A DNA stretch of 64,000 nt from Ephemerocybe angulata. Its lineage: Eukaryota > Basidiomycota > Agaricomycetes > Agaricales > Psathyrellaceae. Shown here piece after piece: positions 32,689-44,707 of the stretch. The position numbers and the translations under genes were made by a program. The notes under the pieces are model-generated. The model was not told where the DNA came from, did not search any database, and saw nothing but the letters and a program-made list of their open reading frames with translations. How positions within the stretch are numbered: position 1 is the stretch's first letter; the number at the start of each line of letters is the position of its first letter. Where the stretch lies: positions 1 through 64,000 of the forward strand of contig JAACJK010000111.1 in NCBI GenBank assembly GCA_013368325.1. The letters run 5' to 3'.

Positions 32689-34750
32689 GGATTTGGCGCG
32701 GGACGCAATTAATAGTGCAGCTCCTGTGTGTGGATGCTCTTTGATCTTACCCAGATGAAGTCTTCCGTTCTAGTCGATTTGGTTGAACATATACAGCTCC
32801 TGCCCGTATACGTGCCGGTAGCCACCCACAAATCAGATGGAACTCAGTTTTCTCTATGGTGATTAGAACCTTCTGGCTCACCCAGTGATAGAACGTGGTG
32901 ACTCGGATATACGGCATGCGCTTTGACACCGCCGTCCTGGACGCATCCTTAGATGCTTCTTTTCTCAAGTCACCGTAATACTCTGCTACGCATCCTAGTA
33001 GCCAGCTCCACTAAATACTGAGGTCACATGTCGATAGATAACGAGATTGGTGAAACGAGCCCCGAGTGCGATAGGCGCTGGGCGCTTAATGTGAGACTTC
33101 GATCCGATACGTCGGGCCCCCGGTTGTACCCTCGCTACATCCATTTCCCACCCTATTGGGTACTCCTCCAGAACTATCATATTCGCACTTATTGTCACGG
33201 GTCACCACGGAGGCCTACAATTAAGCCTTTCGTACTTGGGACTCGGGAGAAGTCCTATACATTATCCAAGCATAGCTTGCAGAGGTACAGAAGCACTATC
33301 CCTACCATACACATCAACACTTACCCCTCCCCATGCTTCGTAATACCTCCACCATCAAATTCAGTGCACAACCGCCGCACCCTACCACCACCGAGCATGC
33401 CAAGCCCGTTGATATAGATTACGCTGACTACCTATCATACCCTCCAGCCAATCATCACCCAGTCGCTCAGTCAGTCAGGCCAGCCTGTTGCCCTGGCAAG
33501 AATTCAATCTACATACTTACTCAAAGAAGCTCGCTAAACGCCGGTCTGACAGCCGACCGCGTACCTTCCTGTGAATATAGAAACCTTCGCCCGCCCACCG
33601 CCTCTGTGATGAGTGATACATATCACCAATTTTCCGGGATCTGCGTACGCACAATTGAGAGCCCGTCAACAGAAGACAAGAAGCGCGGTCGCCATATGGG
33701 CGTATCACTACTATTCACTGTCCATCCGGTCCGTCACACCCAGCGATGGAAGCTGAGCTTCGTTTGGAGAAGGTGATGCGATAGCACATACCGATGAAGG
33801 TTCAGGCTACTGAGAAACAGAACCCCACTCGGAGGTTCATTATGCGCGACGAAAGGTAAGTCGTAAGCCGATGGTTGAACTGGGGATGGAGAAGGACAGC
33901 CTGTTACTCAGGTCGTACGAGTCCCAAGGCGTTCGAATATGACCTGCGCGGGAAGAACGGAGGATGGGTTTTGAGAGGCTGTAGCTTGCTGCTACTGCTA
34001 TGTGCCTTTAGACGTCTCGCTGAATTCGCTCATCTACAGATTGGCGATGCGTGCCCCAGCTCGGATACGCTCATGGACTTGACAAGGTTAACACAATGAT
34101 AGTCTGCATACATAGTGCGCAGATCAACTCCAACTGAACCAGCCTTCTGCATTCAGTTTGCGTTGCCTTGCCCGATTAGCGATTCCCGAGCCTCTGACCC
34201 GGTCGATGGCGAACTCAGAGAAGAGATGCCGGAATCACGAATCATTTAACTCGGCTTTTCATTGTGGAAGCATCTACCTAGGATCCAAGCGCATCTGCAC
34301 TGGTGACGCACAAGAAGTGATCAAGTTATGTGGCTATTGCCATTGGTGGTGTGGGTCGTGTTCTGACTGCATCGCGCCCATGAGGAAGTGATGCCATCTT
34401 TTGCCCCTGAGGATCGAGCATCGAACTTTGACCATAGTCAGATGGCTTAAGTTGAAGCAGTCACTCGAAGCCGTGGCGCAAGGCTCTTCTTCAGAAGAAG
34501 CGGATTTCTTATACATTGGGCGCAGCGCAGGTAAATATCCACAGGGCCTAGCCTCTCGCCACCATTCGATGGCTCGATGGAAGCCCATTACTACTTACTT
34601 CGACCTGACTCTATCTACACTTCAGGGCTTCCGCACTCCTTTTCCGACTGTTCTTCACGCGTCAAAGGACACGAAACATCTCTGACGTCAAATCCCTAGT
34701 ACTCTACATCTATTGCAACACCGTACCAATGGTAAATACATACATACATC
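32689..34750. other. Gene-free stretch of about 2 kb
   Basis: Several frames above 60 codons exist on both strands but none shows a domain or consistent splice partners. A paired box ataggcgctgggcgcttaat sits at about 33,070. aatacatacatacatcc is a simple repeat near 34,740. Confidence 0.5.
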
Positions 34751-36168
34751 CTACCCAGATTCCGTCCCATAGCCTCCCTTACTCCCACCCTCAAAGACAC
34801 CATAAGACTCCGAGTCCACTCTGCGAACTTTTCCATCGAGAGGCTTCATTGGATGATCTTCCGCATGCGTCTGCGTAGTGCGGATGATCGCGACCGTGTT
34901 CGACGTATGCGGTCTGTGGCTGGACGAATGCCCTGTTGCATCCCTCCCACTCCACAGCGCCTCGCTCTCGGTCCTCGCGATGTGCGTTCGGAGCGTCATC
35001 AAGACGAAAACGATGCCTACAAGGGAGCGTCACAAACGTCAACTCTGAGCTGTGCAGTGTTCGCATCGTATCACTCACCGATGCTTGGTACGAGCGTGGC
35101 ATGCAGAATGACCTGAGCGGTGTGGTTGAGCTCTAAGAGGATCAGCAGAAGGATCTGCTGAACGGTGAAGATCAAAGCGCTCTCGATGATGATGCGAATC
35201 ACGGTGAGGAGCGGCATGGACGCCGATACACGCATCAGGCCTGTCGAATGCGCCTTTCTGTGCTGGGACCAAATGCGGTAGGAGATGAGACCGGTGGTCA
35301 GGATGTTTTGCGCAAGGTTGACGGGGTAAACCATGGAGATGAAGATCGTCAAGGTAGTGGGCGGGACGGCGTCTGGATGTTTGAAGGCCGTGAGAGTGAT
35401 GGTGTTGACCGCTGGGGGTGGACGTCGGTAACGCAGCCCAATGGGGCATAAATAGAAAGACGCACCGAAACTGAGCAGCAGAAGCAATCCAGGGACGAGG
35501 ATCACCCAGAAATTGCGACTCCAGATGATGAAGCACCGGTAAATCTTGTTTCTCGTTAGATTATGGTCGAAGTGCGAGAGATGAGAGACACGTACGACAA
35601 GAGCATCCGCGTGCCAGACGAGCATTGTTACTATCACCGCGAAAGCATAGTTATCCCACTGCGAGAAGTCGCTGTAGTAGGCAATGGGGTTTGGCGGAAC
35701 GACTGTCAATGCGAATGCACGAATTCCGCGGTACAGATTGATAACTGCGTTGGGGTTAGGAGATCTGCGTAGTGATAGTCAAAGATCACGCACAGGTGTA
35801 TACGGTTATCATGATGAACATGGATATCGTCGAGAAGAAGAATATCTAAATAAATGGCAAGTCAGTAGGGCGTCATGCGGGTAAAAAGACGACGAACCGG
35901 AGAGAAAGAGGCGCCTCTCTTACGCCCTTTTAGTGATATGACGACAGAAGCCATGAAAAGTATAGCGTAGGCGCCTAGCGAGGACTCAGAACTCCTTCCA
36001 GTATTGATTCGCTCAAGTGATATCCTTACCGTAGATCATGGCCTATCATTGGACGGTGATAAGTGGAGCTCTGTCACGCGTAACCAAGCTCTGACTACTC
36101 ACCTCGAGCCAGAATCCGACGAGCATATACATCTGCGCATTCAGCGTAGCCGCATCTTCTCCTGCCAT
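34751..36168 (-). CDS. Seven-helix membrane protein of an Agaricomycete-expanded family
   Basis: Seven exons: 36103-36168, 36030-36042 (13 nt), 35898-35974, 35794-35845, 35596-35744, 35079-35544 and 34751-35016, giving 362 residues. All junctions agree in phase. A 51-bp stretch (35,545-35,595) that stays open in frame is best read as an intron, because removing it gives DALVIYRCFIIW, the expected family motif. Helices include MYMLVGFWLEAMIYG, AILFMASVVISL, TISMFIMITVYTFINL, AFAVIVTMLVWHADAL, FWVILVPGLLLLLSFGAS, MVYPVNLAQNILTTGLISY and LIFTVQQILLLILLEL. The C-terminal tail is hydrophilic and Ser/Thr/His-rich. Such proteins resemble orphan receptors but ligand and function are unknown. Confidence 0.8.
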
Positions 36169-39100
36169 ATCGCCCTAATGTTCCTGCTTCGAGAAATCCA
36201 GTCTATGGGATGGCCCAGCCTAATATGAGATAGAAAAGCAAGGGGGATAGAAAACAGGATGGCGATGCCCACATAGGAGATGCTGCCTTCCCTATATGCT
36301 CCACCGGTTACGACACGCAGGACCGGCAGCCGCAGGGTTCAGAGACAGACATCGCTCGCCCGCCGTTCCAAAGGGAGGAATGTACCGTAAGATGCCTGAG
36401 ATGAGGTGGCACCGTGGTATGCGTCGGCAGCAGGGTTGAATAGACGGGGACTTTTGCGTGAGAGCATTGGGTGGGCGCTATTCTCGAGATCATAACATGG
36501 TCCCATGAGACCACGCTCGATCATTTCGGGTCCTGAGTGTATTTAGTTTATACAAGCTCTAAGGGGATTCGTTTAAATTGCGGGCCATGTGGCCTGAGAT
36601 ATGGTACGTAAAATGTTCCTAGGTTCAGGGATGGCGCCACAGCGGTTATCGACCCTTGAGGGCGGGCGCGCCTGTTACTTAACGAAGTAGTTCCTGGTTT
36701 TGGCCCAACTTTGCGTCTACTTTCAACTGCGCTGCAGTGTCGAGCTATACTTCAATTTTCCCTGGTGCTCTCCGTAACGACCGGTCGCGACCCTGGGGTT
36801 CTGATGCAGGCACAGATGGCAGGCATTACACACCCAGTGACAACGTGCATGTAGTATTCAGTAGCCGGAAAACGTAGGAATTTGTATTTGGTCTGGACTG
36901 GGGTACGGCGGCCCCTGGTCGCTACTTTCCGACTAAAATATGTTCTGGTGTGAATATGGATGAAGAATTCAGAGCCTGGAGAGGGTAGCGGAAAGTGCCA
37001 ATGGTCAACCTTCATGGGAAGTTGGGGATGATCTGGGTGGTTTAGGGCTAGATTTAGGGTGGGTGTGTGAGGAAGAGCTGCCTTGTACTTTTTTTCCTGG
37101 TGATACGCACGGTCTGTTTACATACATCAAGAGAAAGTCGCATATCTATACTTATCACCGTCCGGACTTACGAATTGTTCAGATGACTGGGAATGCACAT
37201 TGATTTGACTTTTTTTTCAACAGCTTGGGATGCCTACCTCAGCGTCATTCGAGTCCTAGAGCTCAGGAAGGCACTCCAGGCGGGGAGATGAGCCTCAGCA
37301 GCCAGACTGCGACCGAGCCGTGGCGTCAAGGGGCGTGCATATCTCGGGGCCTGTTCCCATGCGTGCGCCACCAAGATTAGATGTGAACTGTATCCGCGAT
37401 AAGATTGCTGGGACCGTCAAGGATAATTCTCGGCTCCCCCCTTATGCCCCCTTATGCAGAGAGAGGTCCGAGCCAAAGGCCAACTTTGCCGCAATATGCA
37501 CCACCCTTTTGGAGCGGTTTCCATACGCACTAAGGTCGGAACCCCCCAAATATTGGTTATTTTCGTTCGCACCATGATCGGACCTATATCGAGATAGCGA
37601 GGGGTCCTCCCAGTATTGCGAGTATCCTGCCTATAATACCGCGGGTCTTTATGAAGGTATGATTTGGGTTATTAATATTATACTCCTACCTCATTCCTCG
37701 ACCAGGAAAGGGATCTCGCTATAAGTTATAGTAATTATTGCAATAGTGGGGCTATGAGGTATGTATATGATCGGCTTTCGGTCTGCACAGATGGCTTAAA
37801 AGTCGAATTTGCCTAAAGATTGAAATGGGAAGTGAGAGGCTGTAAGATAAGTGTGGACATAAGAACAGCGACTCGGATCTAATCTAATCGGGAGCCTCGC
37901 GCACGGACCACATCAAACTTCAGAGTCTGAAGGCTTCCTGACTTGGTTCTTCCTGCCATCGTGCCCAAGCCCGCTGTTCCGCCTGTTCCCGCTCTCCATA
38001 CACTAGTGTCGCTTCGCCTATCACCAAACTTATTCCCTCCCACCTAATGACCAGAAATGACACCGAAGGGTGCTGGACTAAACTGAATCCACTTGGGTAC
38101 GACGACGGCAACGCGACCTAACTTGGGTCCATCCCTGCTACAACATCACTCGGTATCGTGAATGGGACTCTCCATCTAACCGACCCATCGCTCTCCTACA
38201 ATTCGAGACTCTCTTCTACCCTGTCCCGCGATATCAAACACAACCTGTGTTCGGCCCATTCCAAGCCCATTCCGCCCATCTATATCCTCCGTCGTTCAGA
38301 CCAGAATGCCCCCGTTGGTGCGCCGAATCGCCGTAGCTCGCTCTCCTCATCGTTTGTCTCCGCCCCATCCTTCGTTTCTTCGCCACTCGCTCTGAAGTTT
38401 GAACCCGCTACCGCACACAAGACCCGCATCGGCCACACCCCACTCGTTGCTTCATCTATACATTAGCCGAATTACCGTCGGCGATTCCACCGCCAAGTAA
38501 CCCGTCCCTCGAGGGGCGGGCTGGACTCGGATAAAGTACGGAGGATCCCTTGGTGCGCTCCCTCGTTCGTTCGAGTTCGACTTCTCCCTCGACGCGAGTG
38601 TCCGTCGACCCTCCCTTGACATGGCGCTGTCCGGCACCCTGCGTGTTCCCCGGCACCCCACCTCCATCCGCTTAGCTTCGCCTCCCCCTCCTAGCCCACC
38701 TCGTGCGTGCCCACGACACGCGGCGTTCCAGTGCTCCCCGCAACGGCGCGTGCTCGAATTGCTTCGGCCCTTTCACCAAGGCAGCATCCGAACACGCTGT
38801 TGAGGGAGTGCACATCACCGTGAATCTCGCGCCTCTGCACCTCCGACACCCTGGGATTGTGCATCGGCGATCGCGTGCGGTCCAATGAAATGTTCACTCT
38901 CTCTCTGCTTTGGCGCTTGCAGAAAACTTGGCTCTCAGGTGGCTCACGCTAGGTATCGACTGGTGCAAGTTCCCGTTCCAGCGAGTTCTCGAATCTCTCT
39001 CTCAGCCGAACCCTTCATACCACCCTCTACCACGCACATGTAAATGTGATCTGACTGCCTCGGCGATGCGGCTCTTGCATGAACACTCGACACTCGTCCA

Positions 39101-40272
39101 TGCCCCCTCATCCGGGTAGTATGGTCCATCGACCATTCCCCAGTCCCGCACACAACGGTTTGGCTCATAGAGAAGTTCGTTGGTTCTTGTCTGTTACTTT
39201 CTCGGTTCGCTTGTGCCGTGCTTCTCAGATTCCAGAACTCCATTTTCGTGGGCATCTATTCCGCGTTCGCCCATCTGCATCTGCATGTGCTGTGCGGCTG
39301 GCTTTCGTCTCTTGCGCACCTACTTACGCTCTTCGCTTTTCATATGACGCCTCGGTGTTTATCTACTTTGACCTTCACGATGGACTAAAATATTCCTGAG
39401 GATGCTCGCTCTCACCGAGCACCAAGCGCGATTACTAAGTATACCACACGTCAATGAAGGCGCGATGTCGTATCTCAGTGTGAAGGGAGTTTGTACCTCG
39501 GTGCCGCCGAATCGCAGTAGATAGTTGGCGAGAAATAGGAACAGTGCGAGACCAGTGATGACTGAAACCAAGTTGTCACTTGTGTAAGGCCCCCAACACC
39601 TTGTCGGACATTGTAACTAGGGGTATCCTCGACTACAACAAATACGTAGACAGCGTATAGTGGTGACTTGGTCGCGCTTCCTGTGTCGCTTGCCTACCTG
39701 GACTCAGGAGATATCTCGCTACACTAGAAATATAGAGTTACCCGAGAGAAATCACGTCCTGCCGAGTCGTCCTCTGACCGGTTCACAGAGAGCCGCAACT
39801 ATGAGATTTCTTTCATAATGTCGAGTTCTCCGGATAAATGGGAGTGGTCAAGTAGTAATATTACGCGGAAATAAACCCTCGCGGCGATGCCAAGACTGAG
39901 ACATAGATGACTGCAGCATAAACATAGACTGTGTCGAGCCCGTCGTCGCCGGGCGCGCAGTCCAGTCCTAGTTCTTAGCCCACCGACATGTCCCAGTACA
40001 GGCATTGGTGCAGTTTCTGAGCTCTAATATTATCCCGCTCCACAGTACTGCCTTCAATAGCGAGTTATCCAGCCGTATATTCTTACCTGTTATCACTGCG
40101 GCTTACTACCTTGTACCATAATAATCCTTGGCATGGGATCAAGCTGCTCAAGATAGGACAGCGATTGCCTATAAGAAGTCGCGTAGAGTGACTCTGGAAG
40201 GGCACCAAAGTTCCATATACTCAAGCATCTTCATCCTATCCAACTCGCTAAATCGCCCAAACAAAGCCCACC
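36169..40272. other. Gene-poor stretch of about 4 kb
   Basis: No gene is supported with confidence. 38,150-38,900 is a C-rich pyrimidine tract (CCTCCC, TCGCC) without a plausible frame. On the minus strand 39,470-39,990 keeps short membrane-like stretches (VYVYAAVIYVSVLA; GLALFLFLANYLLRF) that may be debris of a membrane-protein gene, but they cannot be joined in phase. Confidence 0.45.
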
Positions 40273-40723
40273 ATGCGTCTTTCGCTCATCACAGCTCTCG
40301 CTATTTCGTTGGCCTCGTTCGTCCATGCAGAATACAAATACGACGTACGCAGTGCTTCCACTAACATATCTTGACCAATGCCACGGACTAATATCAACTC
40401 CATTGTCAACATAGTCTGAGCTCTATGAACGCGACCTTGATTTTGCCTTTGAGGCCCGAGACCTTCTCGATAGTCTCAGCACCCGCGAGCTCATTGATGA
40501 GCTTGTCGTGCGCGGCAGGGGCGCCCCAAAGAGGGGCGGAAAGCTGGGAAGCGCGACCTACACTTGCCCGCACTGCGGCCAGCAGTACATGGCAAAGGAG
40601 GCGGTAAGTCTCACTATCCTTGACGTACGCTGAGCGAGTTCAGGACTGACACTAAATGTTTCCTGCGATTAGTACGATTCTCATGTCGCAAGGTGCAGTC
40701 CACCGAGGTCGCCTAGGTCGTAA
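40273..40723 (+). CDS. Small secreted protein with a C-terminal C2HC-type zinc-finger-like motif
   Basis: Three exons: 40273-40344, 40415-40603 and 40673-40723, giving 103 residues, all in phase 0. Residues 1-19 (MRLSLITALAISLASFVHA) form a classic signal peptide with an Ala-x-Ala-like cleavage site. The mature part is acidic and charged (YERDLDFAFEARDLLDSL, TRELIDELVVRGRG). The C-terminus carries CPHCGQQYMAKEAYDSHVARC, cut by an intron after the Ala. Spacing C-x2-C-x11-H-x3-C fits a single C2H2/C2HC zinc finger. A secreted zinc-finger protein is unusual; related short secreted 'EARD...RELxDEL' proteins exist in Agaricomycetes (recalled, not checked). An effector-like or extracellular signalling role is only a guess. 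Confidence 0.75.
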
Positions 40724-41873
40724 TGCTTCAGATTGCGAATATTCCTACCGCCATCTCTCGTCCGCCCTCGTCCATACTATTGGCTTAGGACTTCCCCGAA
40801 GCCTTGTCTGGCGGATTGGGAGTGTATATCATGAGCTGGGATTTCCTCAACAACCGTCTCTCCCTTTCTATTCCATGTGTTGTCTATTGCCATCGTCGTG
40901 TATAGTCAGCTGGTCTGAACTTACTTCGACCTTTTCCTTCTTCCCTTGTTCTTTTTTCATCCCACCCGATGCATTCACCCTCTTTGTTCGATTTTTAATC
41001 TTGTTTCATATATTACTCCAGGAGAGTAGGGTCATAATACCATCTTGATTTGATTTGATCTTCATGCTGGATCCAAATATTCCTGATGTCTCCTATCAAC
41101 TTTGAACCGACTCCGAGTCTTCAGAACTATTCGAGTCGCCCGCACTACCCCAGTATCATAGGCAGTAATAAGTAAAGGTGCAACGATACCTTTGAGTGCG
41201 AAGTGAGTTTGTGCGTTTATAGTCGGAGCGCTCAGAGAAATAGCATAGCTTCTGGTGGATACAGGGGAGAAATCGGAGCAATGGAGATGAGCTACATAGG
41301 CGGAGTATCTAAACGGTTGAAAACAAGGGAACACAGTATATTATACGACCTCGGATGAATCCGACAGAACAGGGAAGTTGAGTTGGGCGCTTAATTTGCA
41401 GTGATGACATGGGACATTGATAGCCAGCTGTCAAGTGGAATCTTTGGAGACCCTCACTCCGACATCGTGCTGTGTGCGCTCACTCGTTATGCACTGCTCG
41501 TTACCTGGGGCCCTGGCCAGGTCTCACATACTTCATGTTCCATCATCCTCTAAATGTTGCTCACTTCTTCAAACTTCGTTGTGTTTTCACTTCCATTATA
41601 CTCCTGTTTGATTGACATTATCACCGCTCGGCTTTCGAGGACCTAACTTGCATTTTGCTTTCTATTCTCATTTTACATGAAACATAAGGTAGTTCCACTA
41701 CCATGCGCAAACGGGCGCTTATTCCAGTCCTCTGGTTTCGCATGTACAACATAACGGTTGTGATAATCCCACTGTTACCTTGCACTCAGATTACATGAAA
41801 TATCCACCCATAACAATTAACACGATATAAGAGACTCAATACACCATGTTTTATACTCGCCGCCTTAAAATGT
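40724..41873. other. Gene-free stretch
   Basis: No gene supported. The T-rich 3' flank of the secreted protein gene is followed by unremarkable sequence. A gttgggcgcttaat box is at about 41,384. Confidence 0.5.
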
Positions 41874-42740
41874 CTAACTCGGCACGCTCGCGTTAGCAGT
41901 GAAGTCAGTGACCGAGAGGAGCTCTCCAGTGTGTGCGTCGATAAATGCCTCATACCAGGAGTTAACTTCCTCATCATTCTGGATCTGGACGACGTGGGTG
42001 AGAGCAGTGGTGCCATCGGGGCGAGCGAGGTATTCCAGTGTCGTGGGGTGGTTATTATATTTTCCCTCGAGCTGCTCCTCGACCTTCGGCAGGACAGTTT
42101 GAAAATCAATAGTTGGCTTTGCATCTGCAATTTTAGCTAGGTGATTGATGGTGATAGTCAGGGCCAGGTTCACTGAGGCATGGAGGAGAAGGTCTTACAT
42201 GGCTTGACGAAAGATGACCCGAAAGCCATGACCTTGTCATCCTTGAACACGACATTGGCAACTGCATTGGCGAAAGGAATGTCGTTCTGGAATTTGAATA
42301 TGGTTTCAATTGAATATCAGCATTGTCAACATAAACGAATTGAAGTACGTACAGCCTTCTGGCGGACATATGCATGCTTCTCGTTCCCTGTCGTGAAGCC
42401 GGACTGGAATTCAATGCTCTTGATGTCAATCTTGAGTTTTGAAGCCACGTATTCGCGTGCATCGGTGGGAAGGTCCTTCGGGGCTCGCTTCACCAAGACA
42501 GGGTTAGCAACACCTTCCACACCGAAAGTCTGTAGAGGTTAATCAGTGATCGACAATAGTACTGATAAGTACAAGATAAGTAGTCGAGAGTGGCGCGTAC
42601 CTCGAAGCTTGAAGGGGGGTTGTAGGTTTCGATCTGGAGACCGCGACGGCCAAGGGACCTGTGGTTAGTCCCATGGGTGACTGGGATGGGTAAGGTTAGC
42701 CACAGTTGCGCATAATCGGGAAAGACGAGATGTACGTGTT
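41874..42740 (-). pseudogene. Fungalysin (M36) propeptide remnant without catalytic domain
   Basis: Exons 42601-42658, 42353-42529, 42199-42286 and 41874-42172 join in phase, with a further upstream exon ending near 42,735. The reading SLGRRGLQIETYNPPSSFE, AREYVASKLKID, HAYVRQKANDIPFANAVANV and AFIDAHTGELLSVTDF is the fungalysin/thermolysin propeptide plus the PepSY-like segment that precedes the metalloprotease domain in secreted M36 enzymes. The frame stops at 41,874, just where the catalytic domain (HExxH) should begin, and no such domain follows on either strand. No signal peptide is visible at the 5' end. This is therefore a truncated gene. A retained stand-alone propeptide, which could act as chaperone or inhibitor of related proteases, is possible since all visible exons are intact. 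Confidence 0.8.
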
Positions 42741-43838
42741 CCTGGTGCTGAGCTCATCGTATTGGTCCTCCCTCGTGTTAACAATTTGTGATGGTCTTCT
42801 GCTCGGGTTCAGGCGCTAGCGTGCTGGTACTGAGCAGAAGGGTGCACTCCTAGCAAGCGACGAAGACTCGGAAAGTCTAAGACATCCCCAATCAAGATAC
42901 TGGAGTGATCCAGACACTGACGCGCTTGAGGCGATGTCGCGATCATCCACACCAGGCAAGTGTCTAACCCTTGCTCCACAATTGATCGGTTCTGCGCAGA
43001 TCAAGGTCCATTGGGCGCTCAAAGATAGGCGGGCGCCTATCGCTGATAGCGTAGAGGCACCGAGCGGCAACGGAGCATCTGGGTTCGAAACACCTGATGC
43101 CGGGCGCACGTTTGTCGGACCATCTTTCGGTTCCCAGCATCCAAACCTTGCTTCTCTACTTACCACCTCTTCCGCTCGCATCTACAGCGTCTAGACATGT
43201 CGCAGTATCACAGACTCCCCGCGTAAGGACCCGAGAACGACCGATTCGAACTGGATGCTCCCACTACACCGTCGAAGGTCCCCAAGGTTACCACCCAGAA
43301 GAGGAGTACGGAGAGAGTCGTGCAGTGGATAACAGCGATTCTGCTTTTGAACGTGGTCATCCTGGTGCTCAACATATCTCTCCACTGGAACTGCAGCCCG
43401 ACTCGCGATGTTCCAAACAAAACCGCTGAGTGCCCTCCCTCGACCTGATCCCCTGTATCGCATAAGTAGGAAAGCGCTGTCGACGTGCAAGCACTGACGC
43501 GTAACGGTGAGCCCATCTGTTTCACCAGAATATACATTCCGCATGTTAACCACGTGGATGTAGGGCGAACAAGGAGCGGCCACTCTTGGCTTATAGTAGC
43601 CACTAAAGAAACATGCCCATACAGCGTGGGCAAAGAGAATGCTATACGTTCGTATTGTGGGAGGCGAGTAGAGCATACTAAACTATGTGCGGATGTGTCT
43701 GTGCGATCATCGATGAACCTTCCACCCGTCAACGGCCAAATGAGGTGCCTGTGCACAGCACAAAGTGGCGTTGGGTGGTCGTGTATCATGTATGCAACGT
43801 TTTTCACAGCCCGTTAACACATTCATTTCCACTTTGAC
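42741..43838. other. Gene-free stretch
   Basis: No gene supported. Near 43,023-43,040 gataggcg/cgcctatc forms a small palindrome. Minus-strand frames at 43,191-43,807 have no recognisable domain. Confidence 0.5.
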
Positions 43839-43839
43839 G

Positions 43840-43846
43840 TATAAAG
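43840..43846 (+). promoter_or_regulatory. TATA-like box of the TPR-CHAT gene
   Basis: The sequence tataaag lies 99 bp upstream of the ATG at 43,939. Position and match only. Confidence 0.35.
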
Positions 43847-43938
43847 TAACGTCCTCACAGTTTCTTTATACACCACATCTCGATCGAGTGCCGTACTGTC
43901 CATATCGTCACTGATTCTCTATATCGAATATCCAGACC

Positions 43939-44564
43939 ATGGGACAAGCAACGTATGTACACCCGGCGTGTTTTGGATCTCATAACTGACATACTGGCAG
44001 TAGCTCAGTCGGCTCAGCCGTTACCAATATCGCTCACATGGGGGCTGCTACCGTCCTGTATCTCCATGGTATGAGGCGGCTAGACCGCTTCGAGGAGTCC
44101 GGCCGGCTTTCGGATATTAACGAAGCTGTTTCAACATTTCGGACGGCAGTGGAACTCAATCCGGAGGATCATGCCGACTATCCTACCCTCCTCATCTCAC
44201 TTGGAATCGCCCTCGCCTCTCGCTTCAAAAAGACTGGAAAGCTCGCGGATATCAACGAATCCATTTCAGTGACCCGGAGCGCTGTCGAGCTCGCTCCTCG
44301 GGGCAACGCCACCCTTGAGAACGCCCTCATCAACCTAGGACTATCGCTCGACGCTCACTTCGAACTCACTGGCGATTTGGCCCATGGGGCTGAAGCCATC
44401 TCGGTAAAACGGAGGCTGGTGGAAATTACTCCTCCCGGTGATACCGACCTGCCTGACCAGCTCGCCGATCTCGGAAACGCGTTGACCGTTCACTTTCGAC
44501 GGACTGGAGAGCTTTCAAATGCCGCTGAGGCCATCGCGGTCCTTCAGAGAGCGGTGGAGCTCAC
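43939..44564 (+). pseudogene. TPR-CHAT gene, 5' part, interrupted by a transposon
   Basis: The first exon is 14 nt (43939-43952: M-G-Q-A and two bases) and joins 44001 in phase. The reading then gives tetratricopeptide repeats of about 44 residues, each with a phrase like ALINLGLSLDAHFELTGDLA and AISVKRRLVEI. After the fifth repeat-like unit, at ...RAVELT, the sequence passes into the left end of a 6.2 kb transposon. The frame happens to stay open within the element to 44,994, so a TPR protein with a foreign tail of about 143 residues could be made. The rest of the gene resumes at 50,774. TPR-CHAT proteins pair protein-binding repeats with a caspase-like protease domain. Confidence 0.85.
44555..44564 (+). 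repeat. Target-site duplication, left copy (tggagctcac)
   Basis: The same 10 bp occur at 50,774-50,783 directly after the other end of the element. Because the motif belongs to every TPR unit, part of the match could be ancestral, but removing the element and one copy restores a continuous TPR frame. Confidence 0.75.
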
Positions 44565-44571
44565 GAGGACA

Positions 44572-44662
44572 TGTCGGGATTGGAATGTCGGAGTGTCGGT
44601 CGGTCGGTCGGTCGGTCGGTCGGCATGTCGGCATGTCGGATGTCGGCAAAAGTTGGCCGACA
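44572..44662 (+). repeat. Left terminal inverted repeat and GTCGG array of KDZ element 2
   Basis: After the terminal tgtcgg-attggaa-tgtcgg block the unit gtcg/gtcgg repeats about ten times, including six back-to-back gtcg tetramers. Then come catgtcgg and atgtcgg spacers. The right end has the mirror image. Confidence 0.9.
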
Positions 44663-44670
44663 TAGTGAGT

Positions 44671-44707
44671 GTGGGAATTCTGGTTCAGCCTGAACCAGAA
44701 TTCCCAC
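44671..44707. repeat. Perfect 18-bp-arm palindrome just inside the left end of KDZ element 2
   Basis: The arms gtgggaattctggttcag and its exact reverse complement are separated by a single base (44,689). No matching palindrome is seen at the right end, so the structure is asymmetric. Confidence 0.9.

Noticed and set aside
33028..34685. Several frames between the two membrane-protein genes
   Set aside because: No recognisable motif and no consistent GT-AG joins; low similarity to coding composition.
39359..40005. Possible minus-strand membrane-protein remnant
   Set aside because: Two hydrophobic stretches are visible but stops and frames between them cannot be reconciled by introns; kept only as a remark.
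43010..43100. tRNA-like B-box (gggttcgaaacacc) near 43,072
   Set aside because: No acceptable A-box or cloverleaf could be drawn around it.
43191..43807. Minus-strand frames of 161 and 199 codons
   Set aside because: They overlap each other in different frames, contain no family motif and lie just upstream of the TPR-CHAT promoter.
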